From Pieris napi (lineage: Eukaryota > Arthropoda > Insecta > Lepidoptera > Pieridae): 64,000 bases of DNA. Positions 22,101 through 33,235 of the stretch are shown piece by piece. A model generated the notes under the pieces. The model did no database searches, was not told the origin of the DNA, and was given only the letters and a program-made list of their open reading frames with translations. The stretch is taken from positions 11,284,001 to 11,348,000 of the forward strand of contig NC_062248.1 in the NCBI RefSeq assembly GCF_905475465.1, written 5' to 3'. The position numbers were made by a program, and so were the translations under genes. The first letter of the stretch is position 1, and the number at the start of each line of letters is the position of its first letter.

Positions 22101-24513
22101 TATTAAGGGCATCTTTAAAGTCCACCTTTTATCTGTGCATCTTGCTATAAGCCCATTGCCACTTCTGTTTCAGAGCATAATGTTAACATTGGTTTTACGT
22201 CTAGTCCATTGAAAAGTTACATTTGGGGTTGCGTTTTTTAGAGGACGCAATTTTATTTATGGAACATGTAGGGGGGGGTCAATACAAGCTTAACTCCAAG
22301 TTTGTGGGGTTGGCGTGCTTGTCCCCCGGCCGCCATCTTGGATAAAGGGGTCGAAAAACCACGTTTTTGGCTATATCTCCTAAACTATCCATCGTACATA
22401 AAACTTGTAAAGACACATTTTGTAGCAAATCGCTGTGCCTACAATTATGTCTATGTAACTTTTTATCATAAATCCAAAATTCAAAAAGTTATAAGTGAAA
22501 ATATTTCCTATTTCTAAAGTTGACTAGGTCGTATTTTCTCCTTATACATTATGTAAAATTTATGATTTTCATGTTATGTGTTGGCTTACATACTGTGTTT
22601 CGCTAACAATTTCCTATTCGTTTTAACGTAATCTATAATTCGTTAACGATTTAAGTTTCTTAAGTGAACAATTATATTTTTTAAAATTATGTAGGTATGT
22701 TATATAGGGAGGGGAATATGGATTTTAGAAAGACTAAGGGACAAACATGGTTTAGAACTAGTGTAGTTGCCCATAACAGCTTCTTATGGTAATTCTTTCT
22801 TGAAAATACTAACCAATGGAACAAACCATGTGAACCTAACGGCCTTACAAAGTGCGTTAAACTTGCTACATCTTGTACCTATAGAAAGTGTACAAATCTA
22901 CCCGTGGATATTACATTTAATTGAAATATGAGTATACTTACGGCTTAACATCCTCCACTTCTATAGAATACTTCAAGCCATGGAACAGAAGTGTGGCTTC
23001 GACTAACGGGCGTAGTTGCTTCGGGACCAGCACTATAGCGTCATTGCCCGGTGCTGCTCGCTGCCAGAAGTCCAAACTGTTTGCAACCTCCAAATTGTGC
23101 AGTATCAGCGCTTGTTTTTCCGTTTTCACGGATATACGATACACAGCATGTCTGTAATGAAGAAGTATGACTGTTAAACTTCTAATAATTGTATCGAGAT
23201 ATAAATTAGTGGTGCTGGAGGCTAATGCTAATACCCTGGACTGCGAAGTGCACCAATACATCGATCCTGACCCAACGCCGTATACTGATTCTCCTGTCTA
23301 CCATATGCTGACAGCGATATAATATTTCGGCCATACAATGCGCAGAGGCGATGAGAACTTGGAGAAACTGACCGTAGTTGGTAACAAAGAAGCAAAAGAT
23401 CACGTGGCCGTTCACCAACCAGATGGACCGATAAAGTGAAGGCTGATCCTCCTTAAAACTATTATACACTTTTATAAGAGAGGCGCTGTATATATACCAT
23501 AATTCAAAATAAATTTGAACAACGGAAATGTTCTATTAAGCAGCGTTTAGAGAGTGACAGAGAACTTTTATCTAGCCGTTAAGCGCCCTTAATTGGAGAA
23601 CGTAAATTTAGAATCTTTTTTTTTCATGTATACGTACATAATGTTACCGATGTGACATGGTTATTGGTTAATTCCTCTCAACCTAATTAAAACGCTATAT
23701 TAGTTTCGGTATACTTTCAGCTGTACCGAACTTCGTAAGAGTAAATATTCATTAATTACTAAGCCATTCATAGAAGACTTAAAATATTATAATGACCTAA
23801 CCATAGATCCAATCTAAAATTAAACAATTAAGCTATAATTGTTTATGTCACATATAGATCAGATCAATCATAAGAATCCTCTGAATACGGAATTGAACTA
23901 CTAATATTTGTATTAAGTAAACTCACACAGAAACAAGCAAACACATAAACAAATACTACGCACTTGTTAAAAATATACTTTTGTCTGTAACACACAAGTA
24001 TACAGCCCTGCGATTCTGTAACTCACTTTTCGAACTCACACAGCGGTTTTCGCATCGGCGGTCGCTCTCAAATCAGTCGTGAAGCAGTCATTTTATGATT
24101 TGGAATTCTGAAAAGGTGGGAGCTTGTAGTTTATTGTTTATCAGAATGCCAAATCATAAAATGACTGCTTCACGACTGATTTGAGAGCGACCGCCGATGC
24201 GAAAACCGCTGTGTGAGTTCGAAAAGTGAGTTACAGAATCGCAGGGCAGTATTTACAATAAGCTTAAAACACATAGTAATAACAATAATAATAAATTAAA
24301 AATAGATAAATATAAAATTAAAATTAAAACAATGCTGTATTGCTATACTTATTTGTTGAACAAAGAAAGCACCAGCTCTGGTTTCACCGGGACTATCTAC
24401 CAGGCGCCAACTTAAATATTTCTAATAATTGAATACTAAACTTACCCTTCATACAACTCATATTTAGCAAGAACAACACCCAAAACAATTAAGCAGATTG
24501 CGTAACGCAACAT
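16107..24513 (-). CDS. Zinc carboxypeptidase (M14A) paralog 3, complete, predicted active
   Basis: Six exons on the minus strand: 24513-24446, 23151-22942, 20458-20353, 18959-18837, 17869-17681 and 16688-16107. All are GT-AG and in phase, giving 425 residues. Signal peptide MLRYAICLIVLGVVLA, propeptide to about residue 110 ending at a likely trypsin-type activation site (AANSR), then the peptidase domain. Zinc ligands His183 and Glu186 (LLHAREW) and His308 (DLHSYGS). Substrate binding Arg185, Arg240, Asn256 and Arg257 (DLNRNF), Tyr362, and general base Glu384 (YTFELP). Residue 255 (S1' pocket) is Asn369, neither the Ile of CPA nor the Asp of CPB, so specificity is not predicted. Disulfide cysteines are Cys250 and Cys272. 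Length is normal for a procarboxypeptidase. It should be secreted, probably by midgut cells (inference from the family). The HxxE region is split by an extra intron after NFQ. Introns carry a SINE, a Helitron and two CWG MITEs. Confidence 0.95.
17401..17641. mobile_element. Full-length palindromic CWG MITE, in intron 5 of paralog 3
   Basis: A near-perfect 241-bp palindrome, arms starting CCCTGCGATTCTGTAACTC. Left flank CAG (17398-17400), right flank CTG (17642-17644). Paralog 4 lacks it: 32603-32612 reads gta ctt gta where this copy has gta-CAG-element-CTG-gta, i.e. one triplet in place of flank, element and flank. Confidence 0.85.
18005..18312 (+). mobile_element. tRNA-derived SINE, near full length
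   Basis: 5' part holds A-box-like GCCTAGTGGC and B-box-like GTAGGTTCGATGC. The middle holds aaaccggctggccttagacc, and it ends near gtagcgccactgat. A copy sits at the same intron position in paralog 4 (32952-33235), so the insertion predates the gene duplication. Confidence 0.75.
18315..18739 (+). mobile_element. Helitron, non-autonomous, unique to paralog 3
   Basis: Starts TCTATATATATAAAAATG after A (18314) and ends CCAGCTAG before T (18740). Near the 3' end is a hairpin-like GGCGGTACGATGTTCGCC. The paralog 4 intron reads ctcA|TTACTAATAATTACG at about 33240, the precise empty site. Other copies: 29576-29915 and 39262-40947 (both reverse). Confidence 0.9.
18981..19018. other. Perfect 17-bp-stem hairpin just upstream of exon 4 of paralog 3
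   Basis: GAAAATTCAGTTTTAGT, 4-nt loop TTGT, then the exact inverse. On the minus strand it lies about 21 nt before the acceptor of exon 4 (18960), over the expected branch and pyrimidine region. Paralog 4 has only one arm at about 33475-33490. Confidence 0.7.
19825..20352. other. Intron 3 of paralog 3: R-A fragment and A+T-rich DNA
   Basis: 19825-19990 is an R-A copy in plus orientation. The rest is A+T-rich. No exon signal. This part is absent from paralog 4, whose intron 3 is much shorter. Confidence 0.4.
20459..22941. other. Intron 2 of paralog 3
   Basis: Matches intron 2 of paralog 4 in blocks, for example 21380-22010 with 35020-35630 (gggtggaatggatcaatttc). 22205-22510 (containing gccgccatcttggataaagg) is present only here, so it is a later insertion of an unnamed repeat. 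20600-20690 is a reverse R-B fragment. No exon was recognised. Confidence 0.45.
24006..24246. mobile_element. Full-length palindromic CWG MITE, in intron 1 of paralog 3
   Basis: 241-bp palindrome, arms starting CCCTGCGATTCTGTAACTC, flanked by CAG on both sides (24003-24005 and 24247-24249). It is followed by a reverse R-A fragment at 24335-24415. Confidence 0.85.
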
Positions 24514-24522
24514 TTTAGTTTT

Positions 24523-24580
24523 CTATCTGTTATTATATTGAATTAAATTTATAATTTTGTAAAATATTTGATTATCTTAA
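24523..24580 (-). promoter_or_regulatory. Core promoter candidate of paralog 3
   Basis: TATAAA on the minus strand (24553-24548) ends 35 nt before the ATG, and a GATA-type AGATAA lies at 24577-24572. Paralog 4 has both at the same distances (TATA 37696-37691, GATA 37720-37715). The TATA spacing implies a 5' UTR of about 10 nt. GATA control of gut genes is general knowledge; its use here is inference. Confidence 0.4.
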
Positions 24581-24850
24581 TCCGTTATAATTAATAGATA
24601 AATAAAACGTGATTGATATAGTAATGATTTTGAATAATAGGTATATCACGGATAATTTTGTATTAAATATTTGGGGTATATAATATGATTAGATAATCCA
24701 GAATTTAATTATTTGTATTGAGTAATCCTCTATCGAGTTAACTTTGTGCATGCATGAGATTCATTCATTTGCTTAAAAAAATATTTGTTTATTACAGCTA
24801 GAGAGAAAACATTGCTAGCCACGGGGTTGCCGTAAATCCAAAAAAAAAAC

Positions 24851-26232
24851 GCTGAACCATTGACTACAGAAAATAGAACAGAAATTGTTATCACTGCCTG
24901 TGTGTCTCTTTTTGGGTAATCCTTTTGAGCCAGAGAGTCGCAACGGTCAGACCTTCGTAATTTAATAAAAGCTGTAACAGGTGAGTTGTACCTTTATTGT
25001 ACTGCCTTAATACGTACAAGCAATATACAATAAAACCGACAATTACTTAATAAAAATAAGGATTTCTGTGCAGCAATGGATTTACGCTTTTCGCACTACG
25101 TACGGTGAAGGAAAACATCTTAAGGAAACCGTCACACCTTAGACCCAAACGGATTGCCTATTAACTAAAATATAATCATGAAAAGTCTATCAGAAATCCA
25201 AGGCCGAAACTTACAGGTTGAAAAACATTTGTTTTTTTTTGAGCCTACTCGACGCCCGTAAAAGGTAGGCATCACCCATCGACACCCATTTTAGTTGGCG
25301 TTTCCGGACTTTAAATGTGGTTAAAGAATCTTTCTTCCTGTTAAAACTTTGATTGTTGTTACACAGAAACATTTATATACCTATATTTAATCTCTTTGCA
25401 TCTAATATTAACAGTTATACATCATTAAAAAAATAATAATAATGACAACAATAATGATAAATAGAAGTAATTTAACAAATTAAAATATATTATCTGTGTG
25501 TTAACACCCCAAGCGTCTTATACATATATGTAAAGTAAAAAACGCTGAACCATTGACTACAGAAAATAGAACAGAAATTGTTATCACTGCCTGTGTGTCT
25601 CTTTTTGGGTAATCCTTTTGAGCCAGAGAGTCGCAACGGTCAGACCTTCGTAATTTAATAAAAGCTGTAACAGGTGAGTTGTACCTTTATTGTACTGCCT
25701 TAATACGTACAAGCAATATACAATAAAACCGACATTTACTTAATAAAAATAAGGATTTCTGTGCAGCAATGGATTTACGCTTTTCGCACTACGTACGGTG
25801 AAGGAAAACATCTTAAGGAAACCGTCACACCTTAGACCCAAACGGATTGCCTATTAACTAAAATATAATCATGAAAAGTCTATCAGAAATCCAAGGCCGA
25901 AACTTACAGGTTGAAAAACATTTGTTTTTTTTTGAGCCTACTCGACGCCCGTAAAAGGTAGGCATCACCCATCGACACCCATTTTAGTTGGCGTTTCCGG
26001 ACTTTAAATGTGGTTAAAGAATCTTTCTTCCTGTTAAAACTTTGATTGTTGTTACACAGAAACATTTATATACCTATATTTAATCTCTTTGCATCTAATA
26101 TTAACAGTTATACATCATTAAAAAAATAATAATAATGACAACAATAATGATAAATAGAAGTAATTTAACAAATTAAAATATATTATCTGTGTGTTAACAC
26201 CCCAAGCGTCTTATACATATATGTAAAGTGAC
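24851..26232. repeat. Direct tandem duplication of a 693-bp segment
   Basis: 24851-25543 is repeated at 25544-26232 with only about one visible difference (acaattactt against acatttactt). A single related segment lies upstream of paralog 4 (about 38114-38705), so this doubling happened after the gene duplication. Inside is an old SINE relic (25077-25225). No gene. Confidence 0.85.
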
Positions 26233-26272
26233 TTTAAATGTGGTTATAGATCTTTCTTCCCGTTAAAACTTT

Positions 26273-28325
26273 TTATCCAAGGCCAAGTCCTTAAATATCA
26301 AAAACAAGATTAAAAATAGTACCAATAAAACTAAAATGACTTGGAAGATAATTGATAGTGAAACTGGAAGAGTCAGAGATCGCAATCAAGACATCGAACT
26401 ATGTGTCGATAACACTATAATCAAATCTAACGAAGAGATAGCGATTGTTTTTGATAAGTACTTTTCTGACATTCCAATTTCGACTACTAAGTCTCTTCAA
26501 TCATCTCCCGCCCTCGCTGAATCGCTGCTCAAAGATAATGTAAACGAGTGCAAGGTCAGTTTTACATTCCGACCCATTGGTGCCGACGATATAGTGAGGT
26601 TATTTAGAACCATAGATATTAAGAACACTACCGATCTTTGGGGTATTTCTGTAAAAATAATTAGTAGCATAATTGGTGTAATTGCTCCCCAATTTAGCTA
26701 TAATTTTCAACAATTGTATTAAAAGTGGCGAGTTTCCCGATCTAATGAAACATAGTAAAGTTATTCCATTATTTAAAGCAGGTAGTATGTCCGACCCCAG
26801 TAACTTTAGACCAATTTCCGTACTACCTACTTGTATATTTGAAAAAATTATATTAAATCAACTGGTACGTCATTTTAATGTAAACAAATTATTACATGAT
26901 AATCAGTTCGGTTTTACCAAGGGTCGCTCGACAGCCGATGCCGGTGTTGAGTTATATAGATATATAGTTAAGGCTTGGGAGGAGTCGCATGACGCTTTAG
27001 GTGTTTTCTGCGACTTATCCAAAGCATTTGATTGTGTCCAACACGAGACCTTAATCGGGAAACTCCGCCACTATGGCATCAAGAATACCGCACTGAATCT
27101 TCTGACTTCCTATTTACACGGAAGAACTCAGAAGGTTGAAGTGAATGGTAAGAGGTCCTCTGGGTCGGCAGTAGATATGGGGGTAACACAGGGCTCAATT
27201 CTTGGCCCCTTCCTCTTTCTTGTTTATATAAATGATCTACCTTTCATGGTAGAGAGAAAACATCAGATAGTTTTGTTTGCTGATGACACGTCCTTGATTT
27301 TTAAAATCAAACGACAAATAACAAATTTTGACGATGTGAACAATGCTCTGTCTTCGATTATCCATTGGTTTAGTATGAATAACCTTCTACTTAATGCAAA
27401 AAAGACAAAATGCATTAAATTTTGTGCAAAAAATGCAAGGGTTATGTAAAAATGGATACTAGACCAACTATAAACGGTGAAGAATTGAATCTGGATGATA
27501 CAACTGTATTTCTCGGAATCACCATGGATTCAAAACTTCAGTGGTCCCCTCATATTAACGGATTGGCGAAGAGACTTAGTTCTGCAGCCTACGCGGTTAA
27601 AAAAATTCGCTCACTAACTGATGTCGATACAGCTAGACTTGTTTATTTTAGTTACTTTCATAGCTTAATGACTTATGGCTTATTATTATGGGGTCATGCT
27701 GCTGATGTCGAAACTATTTTCATCATGCAGAAGAGGGCTATTCGTGCAATCTATAATTTAAAATGTAGGGAATCTCTTAGAGATAAATTCAAGGACATTA
27801 ATATACTTACCTTTCCCTCGCAATATATTTATGAAAATATTATGTATGTATACAAAAATAGTGAAAAATTTACTAGAATAGAACATACGCACAATGTTAA
27901 TACACGGAACAAACGCAGGCTGCAATTTCCCCGTACTAGACTATCTAAAGTTAGTAATTCTTTTTTGGGGAAAGGGATACTCTTCTTTAATAAAATCCCA
28001 GAGGCTCTTTTATCTCTGCCTTTCAATAAATTTAAGAAATGTATTAAAGAAAAGCTGCGTAAAAAGGCTTACTATAAAGTCAACGATTATCTAGTTGATA
28101 AAAGGGCCTGGGACTAGTGCTAGACAGGCTACTTCTAATCAATTTGCGATATTTATTTTAAATAAGTGTTGTTGATGATTTGCTGTTTTAAAAGAGTACC
28201 GAGAGTTTTTTACGCCGGCTTTTTCTCTCGGCCTACACCCTCTGTCTTCTTTGCCGATGAGTAGGGATGCCGACAAATTCAAATTTAATGACGTGGAATA
28301 AGTGATACATGTATCTTATGTTCCA
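26273..28325 (+). pseudogene. 5'-truncated CR1/Jockey-group LINE with broken ORF2
   Basis: Three overlapping frames (26336-26722, 26682-27449, 27422-28117) together give a reverse transcriptase: SNFRPIS, GFTKGRST, DLSKAFDC, VTQGSILGP and the catalytic FADD box, then a C-terminal region ending KVNDYLVDKRAWD. Frameshifts lie near 26690 and 27435. The endonuclease part is missing. The 5' break is seen by comparison with 38706-38750, where the host sequence continues. The tail at 28190-28325 matches 37936-38051 in reverse. It is an inactive copy. Confidence 0.85.
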
Positions 28326-28350
28326 TAATAAACATATTTTATTTTATTTT

Positions 28351-29465
28351 TTATTTTTAAAAAATTACAAAAGTTATAGACAATTAAAGATGAAAAAAAA
28401 AATGCCAATATTTAATAAACTATTAATATTTAAGAAATTTCAAATTTCCAATAAAAAACTTCTAACTCCCGGAACTCTATCTCCATTATTTATAATTTTA
28501 ATTTAACGCTGAAAATAGGTCTGCGCGTGACATTTTTAGGATTGGGGGGTGGCGTCAAAAGCGAGTACGGCACATTAATTAATTTATTTAAGGTATTGAA
28601 TATTTGTTTTTAAATTTGAAAAAATTATGGTGTGTTCTGAACACTATAATTAATTTATTCCCGTTGAAAATTTTACTTAAAGTTAATTTTTCATCAAGTT
28701 AAATAATTGTTAACTAACGAAATTTTCTCGAACGACCGTCTTAATTGTAAGTGAAAAAAAATGTTTAAATAATGGTCGTAAAAATATTTCGCTTCGTAGA
28801 GCCTTTCTTACATACATACTTAACAAGATCGTGCCATAAAAGTTAAAAAAATATTTATACTTTGTTTATAAAAACTTTTTTACTTAAACGAAAACTTAAA
28901 AATCCATGTAATGTTGTTAAAATATTTTTTTTTTTCTAAATCATCATATAATCGTTTTTTTATTAATACAAGATATTTATTGATTTGCAAAAAAAACATT
29001 CCCGCCATTTGTTGATAAATTTTTTTTAAACAAATTGATTAAATCAATATTTAAAAAAAAAATTTTAACACAACTTTATTACATTAAAAATTTTATGATT
29101 TTTAAAAAAAATTTTTCCTTAATAACAATTTTTAATTGTTTATAATCGTTTTTTTTAATTTGAAAAAATTTTTTAATTTTAAATAAAAGTAATATTCATG
29201 ATAGTCAAAAAATTTACAAAAAAAATTTTTTTATACTTTGTTATAAATGGTTGTTTTTGTTAATTTTAGAAGTTTTAGAAAAAAAAAATAAAAAAAGTTG
29301 AATATTTGTTTATAACAACTTGGTAAGTTATTGGAAATATGCTCCTCTTTCAGAATCTTTATTTGAAATTTCTGAAATATTAATAGTTTATTAAATATTG
29401 GCAAAAAAATTATGCCATTTTTTTTTCATCTTTAATTGTCTATAACTTTTGCAATTTTTTATGTG
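28351..29465. mobile_element. Very A+T-rich element with long inverted ends
   Basis: 28360-28450 (ttacaaaagttatagacaat, then gatgaaaaaaaaaatgcc) is the inverse of about 29345-29460. Between lie about 900 bp of mostly A and T with no coding frame. Exact ends and target duplication are unclear because of homopolymers. Confidence 0.55.
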
Positions 29466-29575
29466 CTAATACACGCTTTTAGCACATTTTTCTAGACGTC
29501 ATTCCGGATCCAATGAGCTATCGCACATAATTTTAAGAGCAGTATCTCTATTTTGTTCCATTTTCAACTTGTCGA

Positions 29576-29915
29576 CTAGACTATAAGATAAAAAAAAGAA
29601 AGTTGATAAGACAACAAATACATTATGTCAAAAAATAAAAATTTACCTTGCCAGAACCCCTCCACTAACACCTGAACTTCATGATATAGTATTAAAGTTC
29701 AAATTGACTTTTAAGTATTACTACGAATATTATGTATGGGAATTTAGAAAAGTGTTGTTTTTAGACTTTTTCACTCAATTTTTTTAATTTTTCTCTCCGT
29801 AAGAACCATCCTGGTACTTCAAAGAATATTATTAAAAAAATAGGCCAAATCGGTCAAGCCGTTTTCATGTTATGTCGTGACAACGGGAAACGGGTTTCAT
29901 TTTTATATATATAGA
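29576..29915 (-). mobile_element. Helitron, reverse copy, shortened at the 3' end
   Basis: On the minus strand it starts TCTATATATATAAAAATG at 29915 after A and ends CTAG at 29576 before T, but lacks the GGCGG hairpin of the 18.3-kb copy. It and the following MITE correspond to 40600-41345 upstream of paralog 4, part of the tandem duplication. Confidence 0.7.
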
Positions 29916-29944
29916 TTAGGGTACAAAGTCTTTCCACGATAATC

Positions 29945-30345
29945 TACCAAGTACACTTTTCAGAAGTGAAACTTCTTTGGCAAACTAATTTTTAACTCTT
30001 GTTCATATTAAAACACATCTAAAACTTCAGATTTCCGAGACTTAGAGGGAAGGAAAAAGGAAGATATTTTAGGAATGTAATAATAAATTTAATTGTCATT
30101 AAAATATTAAAAGTGTCGAAAATTAATACAAATAATAAATTTAATTTCTTTAATGTATTTCTTCGATAATAAAAACAAGTGGCTTATTAATTTACAATTC
30201 GTCATTTGAGATTTCAATAAATTATTTTGCATAAAATAATTAATACTAATAGTTCATAAATTCCCTTTACGAAATTTTAATTTTAAAAATATAATTTTAT
30301 AAGGAAATTCACCCTTTCTAACTCTCTCTCAATCGGTCTCAATCA
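29945..30345. mobile_element. GAAGTG-end MITE cut by the tandem-duplication junction
   Basis: Matches the MITE at 8554-9008, but stops at about 30345 in the block ctcaatcggtctcaatc, where the 41-kb copy continues. From here the sequence is the upstream region and exon 1 of paralog 2. Confidence 0.75.
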
Positions 30346-30347
30346 AC

Positions 30348-30388
30348 ACACATAACACAATATTAAATACTAAGAAAATATACAACAT
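30348..30388 (-). pseudogene. Orphan first-exon fragment of paralog 2
   Basis: The minus strand from 30388 reads ATG and about 13 codons identical to paralog 2 exon 1 (MLYIFLVFNIVLC), then breaks into MITE sequence. The 5' flanking region (30389-31030) is also copied from 15450-16000, including the initiator-like TCAGT. No downstream exons follow, so the promoter is intact but without a gene. Confidence 0.85.
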
Positions 30389-30654
30389 TTTTGTTTCTCG
30401 TCTACTGATACATATATTATTGTTCGTTCATAATCTTAAATTGTCATATTATAAGTTCCTCAGGTGCTAGTAATAAATTTCACATATATCGAAGCATTAT
30501 CAATAATATTTATCAATATATACTAGTCCGTAGAATAAATATTTTCTTGTAACTTAAATATATATATTTTGTGTGATTGTGTGGAACAAGTACAATTTAA
30601 ATATAGTATGTTAGTTTTGTTAAAAAGTTAAATTAAGATGATGTTTTACAACTA

Positions 30655-30915
30655 CAAGAGACTTTCCTTCAACATCATTGTATTTCCTTTGTACAAGACA
30701 CTTTAGGGCCATGGGGTTCAAGTGTCTAATTAAAGATTTAAGAGAAAGGCGCCTGGTAGATAGCACCGGTGACCCGAGCTGGTGCTTTCCTCGTTCAACG
30801 AATAAGTATCTCAATACAGCGTGGAAATGCCAGCATAAGAGGTTCACTGCCACATTGACCAAATTTTCTCATTTATTTTAGGGTTTTAATTATTTAATTA
30901 TATTATTATGTACAA
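30655..30915 (+). repeat. Dispersed repeat R-A, in the duplicated intergenic region
   Basis: Longer version of the R-A fragment at 15775-15890, at the same relative place in the second duplication unit. Confidence 0.5.
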
Positions 30916-31084
30916 CTTGGGTTAAGATACTTTTTTTATAGTTAATTAAATATAAATAAAATATATTTTCTATAGGATATACTTACCTAATTTATACAAA
31001 AAGGCTTCATTCAGTTGACTGTATTTAAATACAAGCAAGATAAATTAAGTTTATGTCATACTATACAGAATTTTAAAAAATCAG

Positions 31085-31236
31085 CCCTGCGATTCTGTAA
31101 CTCACTTTTCGAACGCACACAGCGGTTTTCGAATCGGCGGTCGCTCTCAAATCAGTCGTGAAACAGTCATTTTATGATTTGGCATTCTGAAAAGGTGGGA
31201 GCTTGTAGTTTATTGTTTTTCAGATCTATCGCAGGG
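31085..31236. mobile_element. CWG MITE, 3' arm largely deleted
   Basis: Starts CCCTGCGATTCTGTAACTC, ends CGCAGGG, and is flanked by CAG on both sides (31082-31084 and 31237-31239). The first unit has the empty site at about 15982 (aaatCAGATCTATTTG). Part of the right arm is replaced by CAGATCTAT, a copy of the target side. Confidence 0.85.
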
Positions 31237-32951
31237 CAGATCTATTTGTTACATAATAAAATCAGCATTGTAACACATGATAGCGGATAAATAAAAGACA
31301 TAAAAAGTATTTAATTGATATAATTTCATAAATGTAATAAGGAAAAATTACAATGCTATTAGTTTCTGAGTACGAATCTAGCTCCAGTTTTAATACCCTC
31401 CCAAGTTTCGATTCCAGCTTGTTCAATGAACTCAGGGTCTACAAGAAAGCCTAGAATGGGTAAGCCTATTCTGGACGCTGGAAGCTCATAGATGTAAGAT
31501 AGAGGAATGCCAATAGAATGGGCATAGTCGTTGGTGGTACCTGAACTCTTGTACATAATCATAGCTGAATTTCCCACTCTATAGTCTCTGTTATGGGCAA
31601 CTTTAACCGCGTCAATAGCTTGAGCCATATTCACACCGGCTAGATGAAGAGTCAAGGCATTTGACGGTAATTCTTCCGAGCCGTAACCGTAGAGGATCAT
31701 GCTGCCATAGCTGTGGAGGTCTATGAATAGTTGGGTACGGTTGCTGTATTGATCAAAGATGGTTTTGACAGCTTGGGTTTCCGGTTCAGAGAATGCGCTT
31801 CGACCGTGGAAGACTACGGCGCAGACAAAGTCGCTAGACCACCGACTCCAATTGTAGTCAAAGTTCCTGTTCAGATCTACGCCAGTGCAAATGTCAAGAG
31901 GCATGTAGCCGGTGGCTCGGTTCTTACGCCAGAATCTTTCCTAAAAGTAAATCAAAGAAGAATATATAATAGTATAAATAATAATAGTAATAGCTTATTA
32001 TTCCTTCCTATTGTGTATTCCTGCTTCAGATTTTGGTATACAACTAAGGCCATTTCTGAAAATAACACTCGCAAAAAAAGACAAACGTAAATATATCAAA
32101 TCGGATTTGTTGATGTTGTCGTATTAATTTAATCACTTTTAACATGGGCTATAAATCATTCTGGCCACTCGAGTGTTATTATTTTTATTACGAGAAAATA
32201 TAATGGCATTGACAGCTACTACCTTGATGGTTAGCAATCGCTACCTTAAATGAGCTTTCTGTTTTCAAATTTGCTTTGTTGTTTTTGGTAATATTTACAG
32301 ACGAAAACAACGATTTTGGACGGATCATACTCAAGAAATTAACTAATAAAGAGTTTTTTTTTTCCTTTTGTTTATAACAGGGGCAAATGGGCAGAAGCTC
32401 ATCTGATGTTAAGTGATGGACACTCTCAATGCCCGCGTTGGCGGCCTTTTTGAAGAATTGTACTTTTCTTTTCAAAGTCGAATTGGTTCGAGTCTTGAAC
32501 TTGACCTACAAAACGAGAAACTTCTGCCATTCCCTCTCCTGTCCCAGAGTGACACATGTTGGAGTGACCGAACCAGAGGTTGAGTGAGTACTTAGTATCT
32601 TGTACTTGTAATTTAATAATAACTAAGTCAATCTATAACATACTTCTCCATGAGAAGCTACATATCCATCAGGGTTGGCAACTGGCAGAATAATCCAATC
32701 AATTTCGTTCACCAGGTCTGCATCAGTTATGTCAGTAACAAGTTTCTGGATGGCGTATAGACTGGCTGGCAGAGTCACCCACTCAGAGCCATGTAGTAAA
32801 GATTGGATAAATACTACTGGCTTATTGGTGTCCTGGAATTAAGCGATTTCAAAAAAAATCAGTTAAAGACACGTTAATAGTTTTATATGAAATAATTTTT
32901 TTTTTGGCAATTATTTTCTTTTTATGTGCAAAATTACTATCTAATAACTTC

Positions 32952-33235
32952 AGTGCAGTGTTGGCCTAGTGGATTCAGCGTACAACTCTCTTCCCTGAGG
33001 TCGTAGGTTCGAGTTCGAATTCTGGTGCACCAGAATTTCTTTCTATGTGCCCATTTGCACGAACGATGAAGGAAAACATCGTGAGGAAACCAGCTTGCCT
33101 CAGACCCAAAAATTCAGCAACGTGTATCAGGCACAGGAGTCTGATTCCCTGCTTGCCTATTTGATCGACAAATGATCAAACAGATACAGAAATCTGAAGC
33201 CCACGCCTAAAAAGGTTGTAGGGCCATTGATTTAT
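32952..33235 (+). mobile_element. tRNA-derived SINE, in intron 4 of paralog 4
   Basis: Counterpart of the SINE at 18005-18312 in the same intron. It shows gttggcctagtgg and gtcgtaggttcg boxes and the same 3' end. The Helitron that follows it in paralog 3 is absent here. Confidence 0.7.

Noticed and set aside
22938..23261. Long open frame extending past exon 2 of paralog 3 into the intron
   Set aside because: The intron acceptor at 23152-23153 and the exon 1 phase fix the exon start at 23151; the extension is not coding.
26336..28117. Intact reverse transcriptase gene
   Set aside because: The three frames overlap with frameshifts near 26690 and 27435, and the 5' half of the element is missing.
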